The notes under the pieces are model-generated. The model did no database searches. It worked only from the letters and a program-made list of their open reading frames with translations, and was not told the origin of the DNA. Source: Bacteroidales bacterium (lineage in GTDB: Bacteria; Bacteroidota; Bacteroidia; Bacteroidales; VadinHA17). Taken from it: a stretch of DNA of 10,060 nucleotides. Location of the stretch: positions 12,875 through 22,934 of the forward strand of contig DOTV01000232.1 of assembly GCA_003520925.1 (NCBI GenBank), in the 5' to 3' direction. Positions 1 through 5,109 of this stretch are shown piece by piece. The number at the start of each line of letters is the position of its first letter. Position 1 is the first letter of the stretch. A program made the position numbers and the translations under genes.

Positions 1-37
1 AACCCTTAGCTTTATCAACAGCCACTAAAAGGAGAGG

Positions 38-601
38 TCATACTGTCATCACATCTTTCTCCTTTGAAGCCATGACCTTATCGATCTTTGCCGAAAAGTC
101 ATGTGTCATTTCCTGGATAGTATCTGTAGCATCCTTTTCAATATCTTCAGGAAGCCCGTCTTTCAGCATTCTTTTTAGTTCATCATTGGCCCATTTCCGG
201 ACATTACGCAGACTGATTTTTGCAGTCTCTCCCTCTGTCCTTACCTGTTTAACGAGCTGGTGTCTCCTCTCTTCAGTAAGGGGAGGGATATTGATCCTTA
301 TGACCTCACCGTTGTTAACCGGGGTAAGACCGATATTGGCAGCCAGAATAGCTTTTTCGATAGGCCCCAGCATATTCTTTTCCCATGCCTGGATAAGTAT
401 TGTTTTAGGATCGGGGGTATTGATGTTTGAAACCTGGGCCAGGGGTGAGTTAACTCCGTAGTAATCAACTGTAATACCATCGAGGAGAACAGGTGTTGCT
501 CTTCCGGCACGGAGATGAGCCAATTCATGCTCAAGATGTTCCAGAGCCTTCTGCATCCTGTCAGTTGCTTCTTCAAGTATCAGATCAACTTCTTCGTTCA
601 T
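38..601 (-). CDS. frr: Ribosome recycling factor (RRF)
   Basis: RRF acts in the cytoplasm with EF-G to split post-termination ribosomes and free the mRNA and tRNA. The 187-residue product is the usual RRF length (about 185). The first helix of the three-helix domain I carries the typical LRAGRATPVLLD block at residues 30-41. The beta-rich domain II follows, to about residue 105, with IRINIPPLTEERR at 101-113. The domain I return helices carry RNVRKWAND at 132-140, which includes the conserved arginines at 132 and 135 that contact 23S rRNA. The ATG start is preceded by no Shine-Dalgarno sequence, as is usual in Bacteroidota. It lies 68 bp behind pyrH on the same strand, a widely conserved pairing, and a good -7 box in that gap suggests it can be transcribed on its own. 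The stop is TGA, and the 37 bases beyond it show nothing I can name. Confidence 0.97.
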   Translation of the reverse strand: MNEEVDLILEEATDRMQKALEHLEHELAHLRAGRATPVLLDGITVDYYGVNSPLAQVSNINTPDPKTILIQAWEKNMLGPIEKAILAANIGLTPVNNGEVIRINIPPLTEERRHQLVKQVRTEGETAKISLRNVRKWANDELKRMLKDGLPEDIEKDATDTIQEMTHDFSAKIDKVMASKEKDVMTV

Positions 602-634
602 ATTTTGGCGGTTAGGTTAGACTTGGTCGATTAT

Positions 635-642
635 CAAAAATA
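635..642 (-). promoter_or_regulatory. Probable -7 promoter box for frr
   Basis: On the minus strand this reads TATTTTTG, an exact match to the Bacteroidota sigma-70 -7 consensus TAnnTTTG. A TTG that could serve as the -33 element lies 16 nt upstream, inside a small AT-rich inverted repeat (TTGAT-3nt-ATCAA, forward 649-661). That repeat sits just behind the pyrH stop and is followed by a T-rich run, so it may also be a weak terminator. Transcription would start near 626-630, giving a leader of about 25-30 nt before the frr ATG. This is a consensus match only, with no expression evidence. Confidence 0.5.
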
Positions 643-669
643 GTAAAATTGATAAAATCAATAGTGCTT

Positions 670-1377
670 TTAGTTACAAATTAGTGTTCCGATCTCAGAT
701 CCTTTTACAATCTTCATAAGGTTTCCGTTGGTGTTCATATCAAAAACTATTATGGGCATGTTGTTTTCCCGGCACATAGTAAAGGCAGTAGGGTCCATAA
801 CTTTAAGTCTTTTTTCGATGACCTCTTCAAATGAAATAAAATCAAATTTCCTTGCATCTGGATCCTTTTCAGGATCAGCAGTATAAACGCCATCGACCCT
901 GGTTCCTTTCAGCAATACCTGTGCCCCAATCTCAACCGCTCTTAATGCAGAAGCAGTATCGGTTGTAAAGAATGGATTTCCTGTACCGCCTGAAAGTATG
1001 CATACTGTTCCGTTTTTCAGGTCATTTATCACTCTGTCCCTGTTGTAGAGCTCTCCGACAGGTTCCATACGTACAGCGGTGAAGACCTTAGCCTTTCCTC
1101 CAGCCTTTACAACAGCGCTCTCAAGTGCAAGGCTGTTTATTACAGTTGCAAGCATTCCCATCTGGTCACCCTTAACACGGTCGAAGCCCGATTCAGTACC
1201 ACTAAGTCCGCGGAAAATATTACCGCCACCGATTACAATAGCAATTTCACATCCTTTTTTCGCTATTTCAACAACCTGTACAGCATATTCTTCCAGAACC
1301 TGGTTGCTGATTCCCTGGTTCCTGTCACCCGACAACGACTCACCGCTGAGCTTAAGTAAAATTCTGTTGTACTTCAT
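670..1377 (-). CDS. pyrH: Uridylate kinase (UMP kinase)
   Basis: This enzyme phosphorylates UMP to UDP with ATP in the cytoplasm, in pyrimidine nucleotide synthesis. The 235-residue product belongs to the amino-acid kinase fold and matches the usual bacterial length (about 240). Visible motifs are LLKLSGE near the N-terminus (residues 7-13, phosphate binding), the glycine loop GGGNIFRG at 50-57, the UMP-binding segment GGTGNPFFTTDTA at 130-142, and KGTRVDGVYTADP at 157-169 near the nucleotide site. Bacterial UMP kinases of this type are hexameric and usually regulated by GTP and UTP. The gene lies 125 bp behind tsf, but an intrinsic terminator separates them, so it probably starts a new unit with frr. 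No clear -7 box was seen in the 74 bp between that terminator and the ATG. The start is supported by the fold's first beta strand beginning at once (MKYNRILLKLSGE). Confidence 0.97.
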   Translation of the reverse strand: MKYNRILLKLSGESLSGDRNQGISNQVLEEYAVQVVEIAKKGCEIAIVIGGGNIFRGLSGTESGFDRVKGDQMGMLATVINSLALESAVVKAGGKAKVFTAVRMEPVGELYNRDRVINDLKNGTVCILSGGTGNPFFTTDTASALRAVEIGAQVLLKGTRVDGVYTADPEKDPDARKFDFISFEEVIEKRLKVMDPTAFTMCRENNMPIIVFDMNTNGNLMKIVKGSEIGTLICN

Positions 1378-1450
1378 GGCAGATACTGTATTGTACTTTT
1401 ACTTTAATGTCTGCCTTATAACTTAATACTGACAGACTGACGAATATACT
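1378..1450 (-). promoter_or_regulatory. pyrH upstream region with inverted repeat at the start codon
   Basis: This stretch between the tsf terminator and the pyrH ATG must hold the pyrH promoter if the terminator is efficient. I find no TAnnTTTG match on the minus strand, so the promoter is either degenerate or absent. An inverted repeat is present. On the minus strand GGCAGA (forward 1410-1415) is repeated as TCTGCC (forward 1378-1383), directly against the ATG, with 26 nt between. A 6-bp stem over such a loop is weak and may be chance. Confidence 0.25.
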
Positions 1451-1476
1451 AAAAAAAATGGCGCCATAGGGCGCCA
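1451..1476 (-). terminator. Intrinsic terminator after tsf
   Basis: Read on the minus strand, a perfect GC-rich 7-bp stem (TGGCGCC / GGCGCCA, forward arms 1459-1465 and 1470-1476) with a 4-nt loop is followed at once by eight T residues (forward A-run 1451-1458). It lies 27-52 bp beyond the tsf stop codon, the normal place for a rho-independent terminator. It closes the rplM-rpsI-rpsB-tsf operon and separates it from pyrH-frr. On the plus strand the stem is followed by ACATTATT, not a T-run, so the signal is directional. Confidence 0.88.
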
Positions 1477-1502
1477 CATTATTATTGAAATATGAACTCT
1501 CG

Positions 1503-2333
1503 TTAAAGACTCAGGGAATACCTTTTAAAAGCTGTTACTGTCAGTTGTTTATCCACCGACTGGAGATATTGTCTGATACTCAACTTGTTATCCTTAACAT
1601 ACTCCTGGTTAAGCAATGTGCTTTCCTTATAAAACTTTGTAAGTTTTCCCTGGGCTATCTTTTCAAGCATCTCCTCAGGTTTTCCGTCACGCCTTGCCTG
1701 TTCCTTGCCGATCTCTATCTCCTGTGCAATAACCTTCTCCGGAACATCATCCTTATCGACAGCGACAGGATTCATTGCTGCAACCTGCATTGCTATGTCC
1801 TTGTAAACCTGAATATCAAGTCCGGATTTCGAAAATCCGACAAGTGTAGCAAGTCTGTTGCCGGGATGAATATATGCCTGTACATGAGCTGCCGCGATCT
1901 TTTCATAATATGCCAGCTCCATCTTTTCGCCGATTATGCCGACAAATTCAGTAACTTTCTCACCGACTGTTGAATTCTCCATTGGAAGAGACTTAAGCTC
2001 ATCAAGCGTGGAAGGGGCTTTTGCAAGAGCCAGATCAAGAATTTTTGTTGCTAGAGAAATGAATTCAGCATTTTTCGCAACGAAATCAGTCTCGCTGTTA
2101 AGGACAATAATTGCACCGGCATTACTTGCTGCGTTTACCTTCGACAGCACAACACCTTCAGTGGCATCCCTGTCGGCTCTCTTATTTGCAACAGCCTGTC
2201 CTTTTTTCCTTATAATCTCAATCGCCTTGTCAAAATCACCATTCGATTCTTCGAGTGCTTTTTTGCAGTCCATCATGCCGGCCATGGTCACCTTCCTCAG
2301 CCTTGCAACATCAGCAGAACTTATTGTAGCCAT
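1503..2333 (-). CDS. tsf: Translation elongation factor Ts (EF-Ts)
   Basis: EF-Ts is the cytoplasmic guanine-nucleotide exchange factor that recycles EF-Tu-GDP. The 276-residue product is close to the family length (E. coli 283). The N-terminal UBA-like domain is plain (residues 1-52, with VARLRKVTMAGMMDCKKAL at 9-27). The core carries the signature TDFVAKN at 82-88, whose Asp and Phe insert next to the EF-Tu magnesium site. A second core subdomain contains HPGNRLATLVGF at 156-167 and the conserved helix MQVAAMNP at 182-189, and the C-terminal module ends near residue 276. The ATG is fixed by the conserved MATISSADV N-terminus. The gene lies 37 bp behind rpsB and ahead of a strong terminator, so it is the last gene of the operon. 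No Shine-Dalgarno sequence is present. Confidence 0.97.
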   Translation of the reverse strand: MATISSADVARLRKVTMAGMMDCKKALEESNGDFDKAIEIIRKKGQAVANKRADRDATEGVVLSKVNAASNAGAIIVLNSETDFVAKNAEFISLATKILDLALAKAPSTLDELKSLPMENSTVGEKVTEFVGIIGEKMELAYYEKIAAAHVQAYIHPGNRLATLVGFSKSGLDIQVYKDIAMQVAAMNPVAVDKDDVPEKVIAQEIEIGKEQARRDGKPEEMLEKIAQGKLTKFYKESTLLNQEYVKDNKLSIRQYLQSVDKQLTVTAFKRYSLSL

Positions 2334-2370
2334 TATTTTAATTCCTTTTAATTTATATCAGTCAGATCTT

Positions 2371-3258
2371 CTATTCTTCTTCAGTCTCATCAGCTTCAGC
2401 AACAACTTCTTCATCCTCTTCGGCCTCTTCACCTGTAACTTCATCCTCTACTTCGACTTCTTCTTCCTCTTCAACTATTGCTTCGATTACCGAATCGGGC
2501 AGATCCTTTGTTTCGAGCTCTTTTCTTATGAATTTCTTGTCTTTCTGAGCTGGTTCCTTATCCTTTTCAAGCTTCCTTTCATTAAGACCTTCCTCAATAG
2601 CCTGGCACAGTATGCCTACTATCAGCGATATTGATTTTGATGCATCGTCATTTGCAGGTATCGGAAATTCTATATCGGATGGATCAGAATTTGTATCAAC
2701 CATTGCAAATACTGGAATACCAAGTCGTTTTGCTTCTCTGACAGCAATATGTTCCTTACTTACATCGACCACGAAAAGTGCGGAAGGAAGACGAGTAAGA
2801 TCAACAATGCTTCCAAGTGTTTTTTCCAGTTTCGCTCTCTGACGGGTCACCTGAAGTCTTTCACGTTTTGACAGGTTTGAAAAAGTACCGTCGGTGGCCA
2901 TCTTATCTATCGATCCCATCTTCTTTACAGCCTTGCGTATAGTCGGGAAGTTTGTAAGCATGCCACCCGGCCAGCGCTCTGTAACATAAGGCATATTAAC
3001 CGCTTTTACCTTCTCGGAAACAATCTCCTTAGCCTGTTTTTTAGTGGCAACGAAAAGGATCTTTTTACCTGATCTTGAAATTTGTTTCATGGCAGAAGCT
3101 GCTTCATCAAGCTTTCCGACTGTCTTTTCAAGGTCAATAATATGAATACCGTTCCGCTCCATGAAAATATAAGGAGCCATTGCCGGATTCCATTTTCTTT
3201 TTAAGTGTCCGAAATGTACGCCTGCGTCAAGCAGTTCCTGGAAATTTGTTCTTGGCAT
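2371..3258 (-). CDS. rpsB: 30S ribosomal protein S2 with long acidic C-terminal tail
   Basis: S2 is a late-assembling 30S protein and helps to dock S1 on the ribosome in bacteria that have it. The product has 295 residues, against about 240 in E. coli. The core is canonical: LLDAGVHFGHLKRKWNPAM near residues 9-27, FVATKKQA and then MPYVTERWPGGMLTNFPT in the middle, and IPVFAMVDTNSDP before the end of the core at about residue 230. A lysine- and glutamate-rich linker follows, then a very acidic tail at 263-295 with 22 Asp or Glu in 33 residues. Such tails occur on Bacteroidota S2 as far as I remember, but their role is not known to me. The ATG fits the conserved start (MPRTNFQELLDAG). It lies between rpsI (120-bp gap) and tsf (37-bp gap). 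Confidence 0.97.
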   Translation of the reverse strand: MPRTNFQELLDAGVHFGHLKRKWNPAMAPYIFMERNGIHIIDLEKTVGKLDEAASAMKQISRSGKKILFVATKKQAKEIVSEKVKAVNMPYVTERWPGGMLTNFPTIRKAVKKMGSIDKMATDGTFSNLSKRERLQVTRQRAKLEKTLGSIVDLTRLPSALFVVDVSKEHIAVREAKRLGIPVFAMVDTNSDPSDIEFPIPANDDASKSISLIVGILCQAIEEGLNERKLEKDKEPAQKDKKFIRKELETKDLPDSVIEAIVEEEEEVEVEDEVTGEEAEEDEEVVAEADETEEE

Positions 3259-3378
3259 TTTTTGAGTTTTTTAAGTTTACATTCTGTTAAATCAATCACA
3301 GGGTAGTCCCGACAACTGGCGGAAGTCTCTGTAATTTAGATACTAAACCTGCATCTATAAGGGTTGATCCGTAAAATA
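3259..3378 (-). other. rpsI-rpsB intercistronic spacer
   Basis: This 120-bp gap is long for an otherwise tight operon (the others are 17 and 37 bp). No TAnnTTTG box and no terminator (no GC stem with a T-run) are visible on the minus strand, so rpsB is probably read through from rplM. Short complementary pieces exist, such as ACAG/CTGT and GTC/GAC around 3300-3335, but no convincing extended stem. It could hold an S2 leader structure, which I cannot establish by eye. Confidence 0.25.
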
Positions 3379-3765
3379 CTAGCGTTTGCTGAACTGGAAT
3401 CTCTTTCGTGCTTTCGGCTGACCGGGTTTTTTCCTTTCAACCTCACGAGGATCGCGTGTTACAAAACCTTCTGCCTTGAGCTTTGATTTGTTTTCAGCAT
3501 CAATCTGAATAAGCGCCCTGGTGATACCAAGACGAAGAGCTTCAGCCTGTCCTTTAACGCCGCCGCCGTCAAGATTCACGTTGATATCATATTTGTCAAC
3601 TGAATTGAGTGCAACAAGAGGCTGGGTTACGACATACTGCAATGTTTCAGCTCCGAAATACTCTTTATAATCCCTGTTATTTACTGTTATTTTTCCTTTG
3701 CCGTCACTAATTAATACTCTGGCAACGGCTGCTTTTCTTCTTCCAAGGGCATTTACTGGCTCCAT
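3379..3765 (-). CDS. rpsI: 30S ribosomal protein S9
   Basis: S9 sits in the head of the 30S subunit, and its C-terminal tail reaches the P-site tRNA. The 128-residue product matches the usual length (about 130). The N-terminal GRRKAAVARV is at residues 8-17. The central glycine-rich segment GGGVKGQAEALRLGITRAL follows the first beta sheet. The basic C-terminus runs through TRDPREVERKKPGQPKARKR and ends in FQFSKR, the nearly invariant tail whose last Lys-Arg contacts the P-site tRNA anticodon. The ATG is 17 bp behind rplM, so the two are cotranscribed and probably translationally close, as in most bacteria. The stop is TAG. Confidence 0.98.
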   Translation of the reverse strand: MEPVNALGRRKAAVARVLISDGKGKITVNNRDYKEYFGAETLQYVVTQPLVALNSVDKYDINVNLDGGGVKGQAEALRLGITRALIQIDAENKSKLKAEGFVTRDPREVERKKPGQPKARKRFQFSKR

Positions 3766-3782
3766 ATCTGTTCCTTAATGTA

Positions 3783-4226
3783 TTATAATTCTAATTTTTT
3801 TGGTTTCTGAGCTTCGTGAGGATGCGAAGGACCTGCATAAACATGCATATTCATATATATAGCCTTTCCAAGCCTGCTTTTTGGAAGCATCCCTTTAACA
3901 GCCTCTTCAACAAGACTTATGGGATTCTTTTTCAGCATCTCCTGTGCGGTTGTGATTCTCTGCCCTCCCGGGAAACCTGTATGGCGTACATAATCCTTAT
4001 CGGACCATTTCTTACCTGAAAGAGCGACTTTATCAGCATTGATGACTATTACATTGTCACCGCAATCGACATGAGGAGTAAAATTAGTCTTATGCTTTCC
4101 TCTGAGAGTTGCTGCCACAACAGTTGCAAGACGACCCAGAACAGCTCCTTCTGCATCAATTATCACCCACTCCTTGTTTACGGTCTCCTTGTTCGCTGAA
4201 ATTGTTTTGTAACTTAAGGTGTTCAC
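3783..4226 (-). CDS. rplM: 50S ribosomal protein L13, GTG start
   Basis: L13 is an early-assembly protein of the large subunit that binds 23S rRNA. I place the start at the GTG at 4226, giving 147 residues, close to the family length (E. coli 142). The reading frame is open further up to an ATG at 4298, but that ATG lies upstream of the -7 box at 4288-4295, so it would not be in the mRNA. The added 24 residues look like translated leader, while the GTG opens the sequence NTLSYKTISANK typical of Bacteroidota L13. Conserved segments are the N-terminal core (WVIIDAEGAVLGRLAT, residues 20-35), TPHVDCGDNVIVINADK at 50-66, RHTGFPGG at 81-88 and MLPKSRLGKA at 113-122. It is the first gene of the operon. 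No Shine-Dalgarno sequence precedes the GTG. Confidence 0.93.
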   Translation of the reverse strand: MNTLSYKTISANKETVNKEWVIIDAEGAVLGRLATVVAATLRGKHKTNFTPHVDCGDNVIVINADKVALSGKKWSDKDYVRHTGFPGGQRITTAQEMLKKNPISLVEEAVKGMLPKSRLGKAIYMNMHVYAGPSHPHEAQKPKKLEL

Positions 4227-4282
4227 TTTTAATCTGTTTTTATAAATAACACTTGAATTTAATGTAAAACCCCTTATTTTGG
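4227..4282 (-). promoter_or_regulatory. rplM 5' leader, possible autoregulatory structure
   Basis: About 55 nt of mRNA would precede the GTG. On the minus strand it opens with CCC facing GGGG across a 7-nt AT loop. It then has GTTTT facing a later AAAAC, and a GTGTT (near forward 4246-4250) complementary to the AACAC that starts immediately after the GTG codon. The last pairing would bury the translation start. These are short helices, and no covariation can be judged from one sequence. Leaders that let L13 repress its own operon are known in other bacteria. Confidence 0.3.
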
Positions 4283-4287
4283 GACTG

Positions 4288-4295
4288 CAAAAATA
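4288..4295 (-). promoter_or_regulatory. -7 promoter box of the rplM-rpsI-rpsB-tsf operon
   Basis: The minus strand reads TATTTTTG followed by CAGTCCC. This is an exact match to the Bacteroidota -7 consensus TAnnTTTG, in the extended form common at strong ribosomal-protein promoters of the phylum. Upstream is a T-rich run (forward A-run 4309-4317), but no clean TTG -33 element. The start would fall near 4281-4285, about 55 nt before the GTG of rplM. The box overlaps the in-frame upstream codons of rplM, which is why the upstream ATG at 4298 is rejected. Confidence 0.75.
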
Positions 4296-4362
4296 CAATA
4301 TATTTCCTAAAAAAAAAGAATATTGGGCAGATTTTATATAATTGTGTCCGACTAATTTTTAG

Positions 4363-4400
4363 AGATTCCTCATCCCGAGGACTCGGGATGAGGAATGACA
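4363..4400. repeat. Palindromic intergenic repeat, element A
   Basis: This is a perfect 15-bp inverted repeat, ATTCCTCATCCCGAG at 4365-4379 and its complement at 4382-4396, around a 2-nt centre. Read as its complement the element starts TGTCATTC and ends GAATCT, the same termini as element B at 4484-4526, so the two look like members of one family in opposite orientation. Repeats of this general form are scattered between genes in environmental Bacteroidota, from memory. It lies in a divergent promoter region, so it is not a terminator for either neighbouring gene. Confidence 0.75.
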
Positions 4401-4420
4401 GGTAATTTTAGTGGCTTAAA

Positions 4421-4465
4421 GGGAGAGGGGAGAATAGAGGCTAAACCTCCATTCTCCCCTCTCCC
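4421..4465. repeat. Long purine/pyrimidine hairpin between elements A and B
   Basis: Two 20-bp arms (4421-4440 and 4446-4465) are inverted complements with a single mismatch (19 of 20 paired) around a 5-nt loop CTAAA. The left arm is almost pure purine (blocks GGGAGAGGGG and AGAAT) and the right arm almost pure pyrimidine. It lies centrally between elements A and B. It resembles a terminator stem but has no T-run on either side and lies between divergent genes. I read it as a separate repeat, or as the core of a larger composite palindrome. Confidence 0.75.
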
Positions 4466-4483
4466 CCCAAAATAATATCTGGT

Positions 4484-4526
4484 TGTCATTCTGAGCTGAT
4501 CCGCCAGGCGGTGAAGCGAAGAATCT
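4484..4526. repeat. Palindromic intergenic repeat, element B
   Basis: The element runs from TGTCATTCTGAGC to GAAGCGAAGAATCT, the two halves of a widespread Bacteroidota intergenic repeat as I remember it. Between the halves sits CCGCCAGGCGG (4501-4511), itself a palindrome around a central A. The outer arms are imperfect inverted complements (ATTCT/AGAAT and GAGC/GAAGCG-type pairing). It ends 38 bp before the guaD -7 box. Confidence 0.65.
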
Positions 4527-4564
4527 TTTTCATATATCGAGAATTCCTCTTAAAATGGTAATTT

Positions 4565-4572
4565 TATATTTG
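4565..4572 (+). promoter_or_regulatory. Probable -7 promoter box for guaD, overlapping a palindrome
   Basis: TATATTTG matches the Bacteroidota -7 consensus TAnnTTTG exactly. It overlaps a perfect inverted repeat TTTGAT-A-ATCAAA at 4569-4581, which would span the transcription start region and could be an operator. No good TTG -33 element lies upstream. The leader to the ATG at 4639 would be about 60 nt. An AGGAG at 4612-4616 is 22 nt before the ATG, too far to act as its ribosome binding site. Confidence 0.5.
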
Positions 4573-4638
4573 ATAATCAAAACTAAGACTATTTTTACCT
4601 GTAGTATTATCAGGAGAAAAATAAAACATTTACGAAAA

Positions 4639-5109
4639 ATGTCTGATGATAAGAGATTACTTCGGGAAGCAATAGAGATTGCCTCTTCAGGAATCACCGT
4701 CGGGGGAGGTCCGTTTGGTGCAGTTATTTCTAAAGAAGGGAGGAAAATTGCCGGATCAAATAACAGGGTTGTACTGAACACCGATCCTACAGCCCACGCT
4801 GAAATTCTTGCTATCAGGGAGGCTGCGCTGCTGCTTAAGACGCATGACCTCAGCGGCTGTGTTCTTTATACTTCCTGCGAGCCATGCCCGATGTGCCTCG
4901 GCGCGATATACTGGGCAGGAATCAAACGGGTTATTTATGCTTCAGAACGCTATGATGCAGCTGCTTCGGGATTTGATGACGACTTTATATATAACGAGAT
5001 TTCACTCGATCCTTCAAAACGGCAGGTGACCTTTGTTCGTCTGGATGATCATATGGCAAAGGAAGTTTTCAGGAAATGGGATAATTATGACGGAAAAACA
5101 TCCTATTGA
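4639..5109 (+). CDS. guaD: Guanine deaminase (cytidine-deaminase fold)
   Basis: The enzyme hydrolyses guanine to xanthine and ammonia in purine salvage and catabolism, in the cytoplasm. The 156-residue product equals the length of Bacillus subtilis GuaD. The zinc site is complete: HAE at 53-55 (His53 ligand, Glu55 proton shuttle) and PCPMC at 82-86 (Cys83 and Cys86 ligands). It differs from the related tRNA adenosine deaminase TadA in having TSCEPCPMCLGAIYWAG and the GuaD-type segment GFDDDFIYNEI at 111-121, with Asp114, and in ending in a tyrosine (Tyr156). In GuaD the Asp and the C-terminal Tyr line the guanine site. I chose the ATG at 4639 because the homologous N-terminus begins there. 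The frame stays open up to an ATG at 4555, but those residues are unlike the family and overlap the promoter. Its last 23 bp overlap the next gene. Confidence 0.92.
   Translation: MSDDKRLLREAIEIASSGITVGGGPFGAVISKEGRKIAGSNNRVVLNTDPTAHAEILAIREAALLLKTHDLSGCVLYTSCEPCPMCLGAIYWAGIKRVIYASERYDAAASGFDDDFIYNEISLDPSKRQVTFVRLDDHMAKEVFRKWDNYDGKTSY

Noticed and set aside
1..37. The end of a further gene or a terminator behind frr.
   Set aside because: Too short to judge, with no stem plus T-run and no recognisable coding signal.
1936..2634. A 232-codon open frame on the plus strand across tsf and rpsB.
   Set aside because: It is antisense to two certain genes, spans the gap between them, and its phenylalanine/serine-rich translation is the complement of their acidic and lysine codons.
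4341..4360. GTGTCCGACTAATTTTT as the end of an insertion sequence.
   Set aside because: There is no matching inverted end, no target duplication and no transposase, so this cannot be supported.
4421..4465. An intrinsic terminator.
   Set aside because: It lies between divergent genes and has no T-run on either strand after the stem.
4612..4616. AGGAG as a ribosome binding site for guaD.
   Set aside because: It is 22 nt before the ATG with no in-frame start codon at a proper distance, and the other genes here do not use such sites.
4555..4638. An extension of guaD to the in-frame ATG at 4555.
   Set aside because: The extra 28 residues resemble no guanine deaminase N-terminus and cover the promoter box and palindrome. 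The 156-residue form equals the known family length.
4639..5109. tRNA adenosine deaminase TadA as the identity of the deaminase.
   Set aside because: The HAE and PCPMC motifs are shared, but the GFDDDFIY segment, Asp114 and the terminal tyrosine are those of guanine deaminase.
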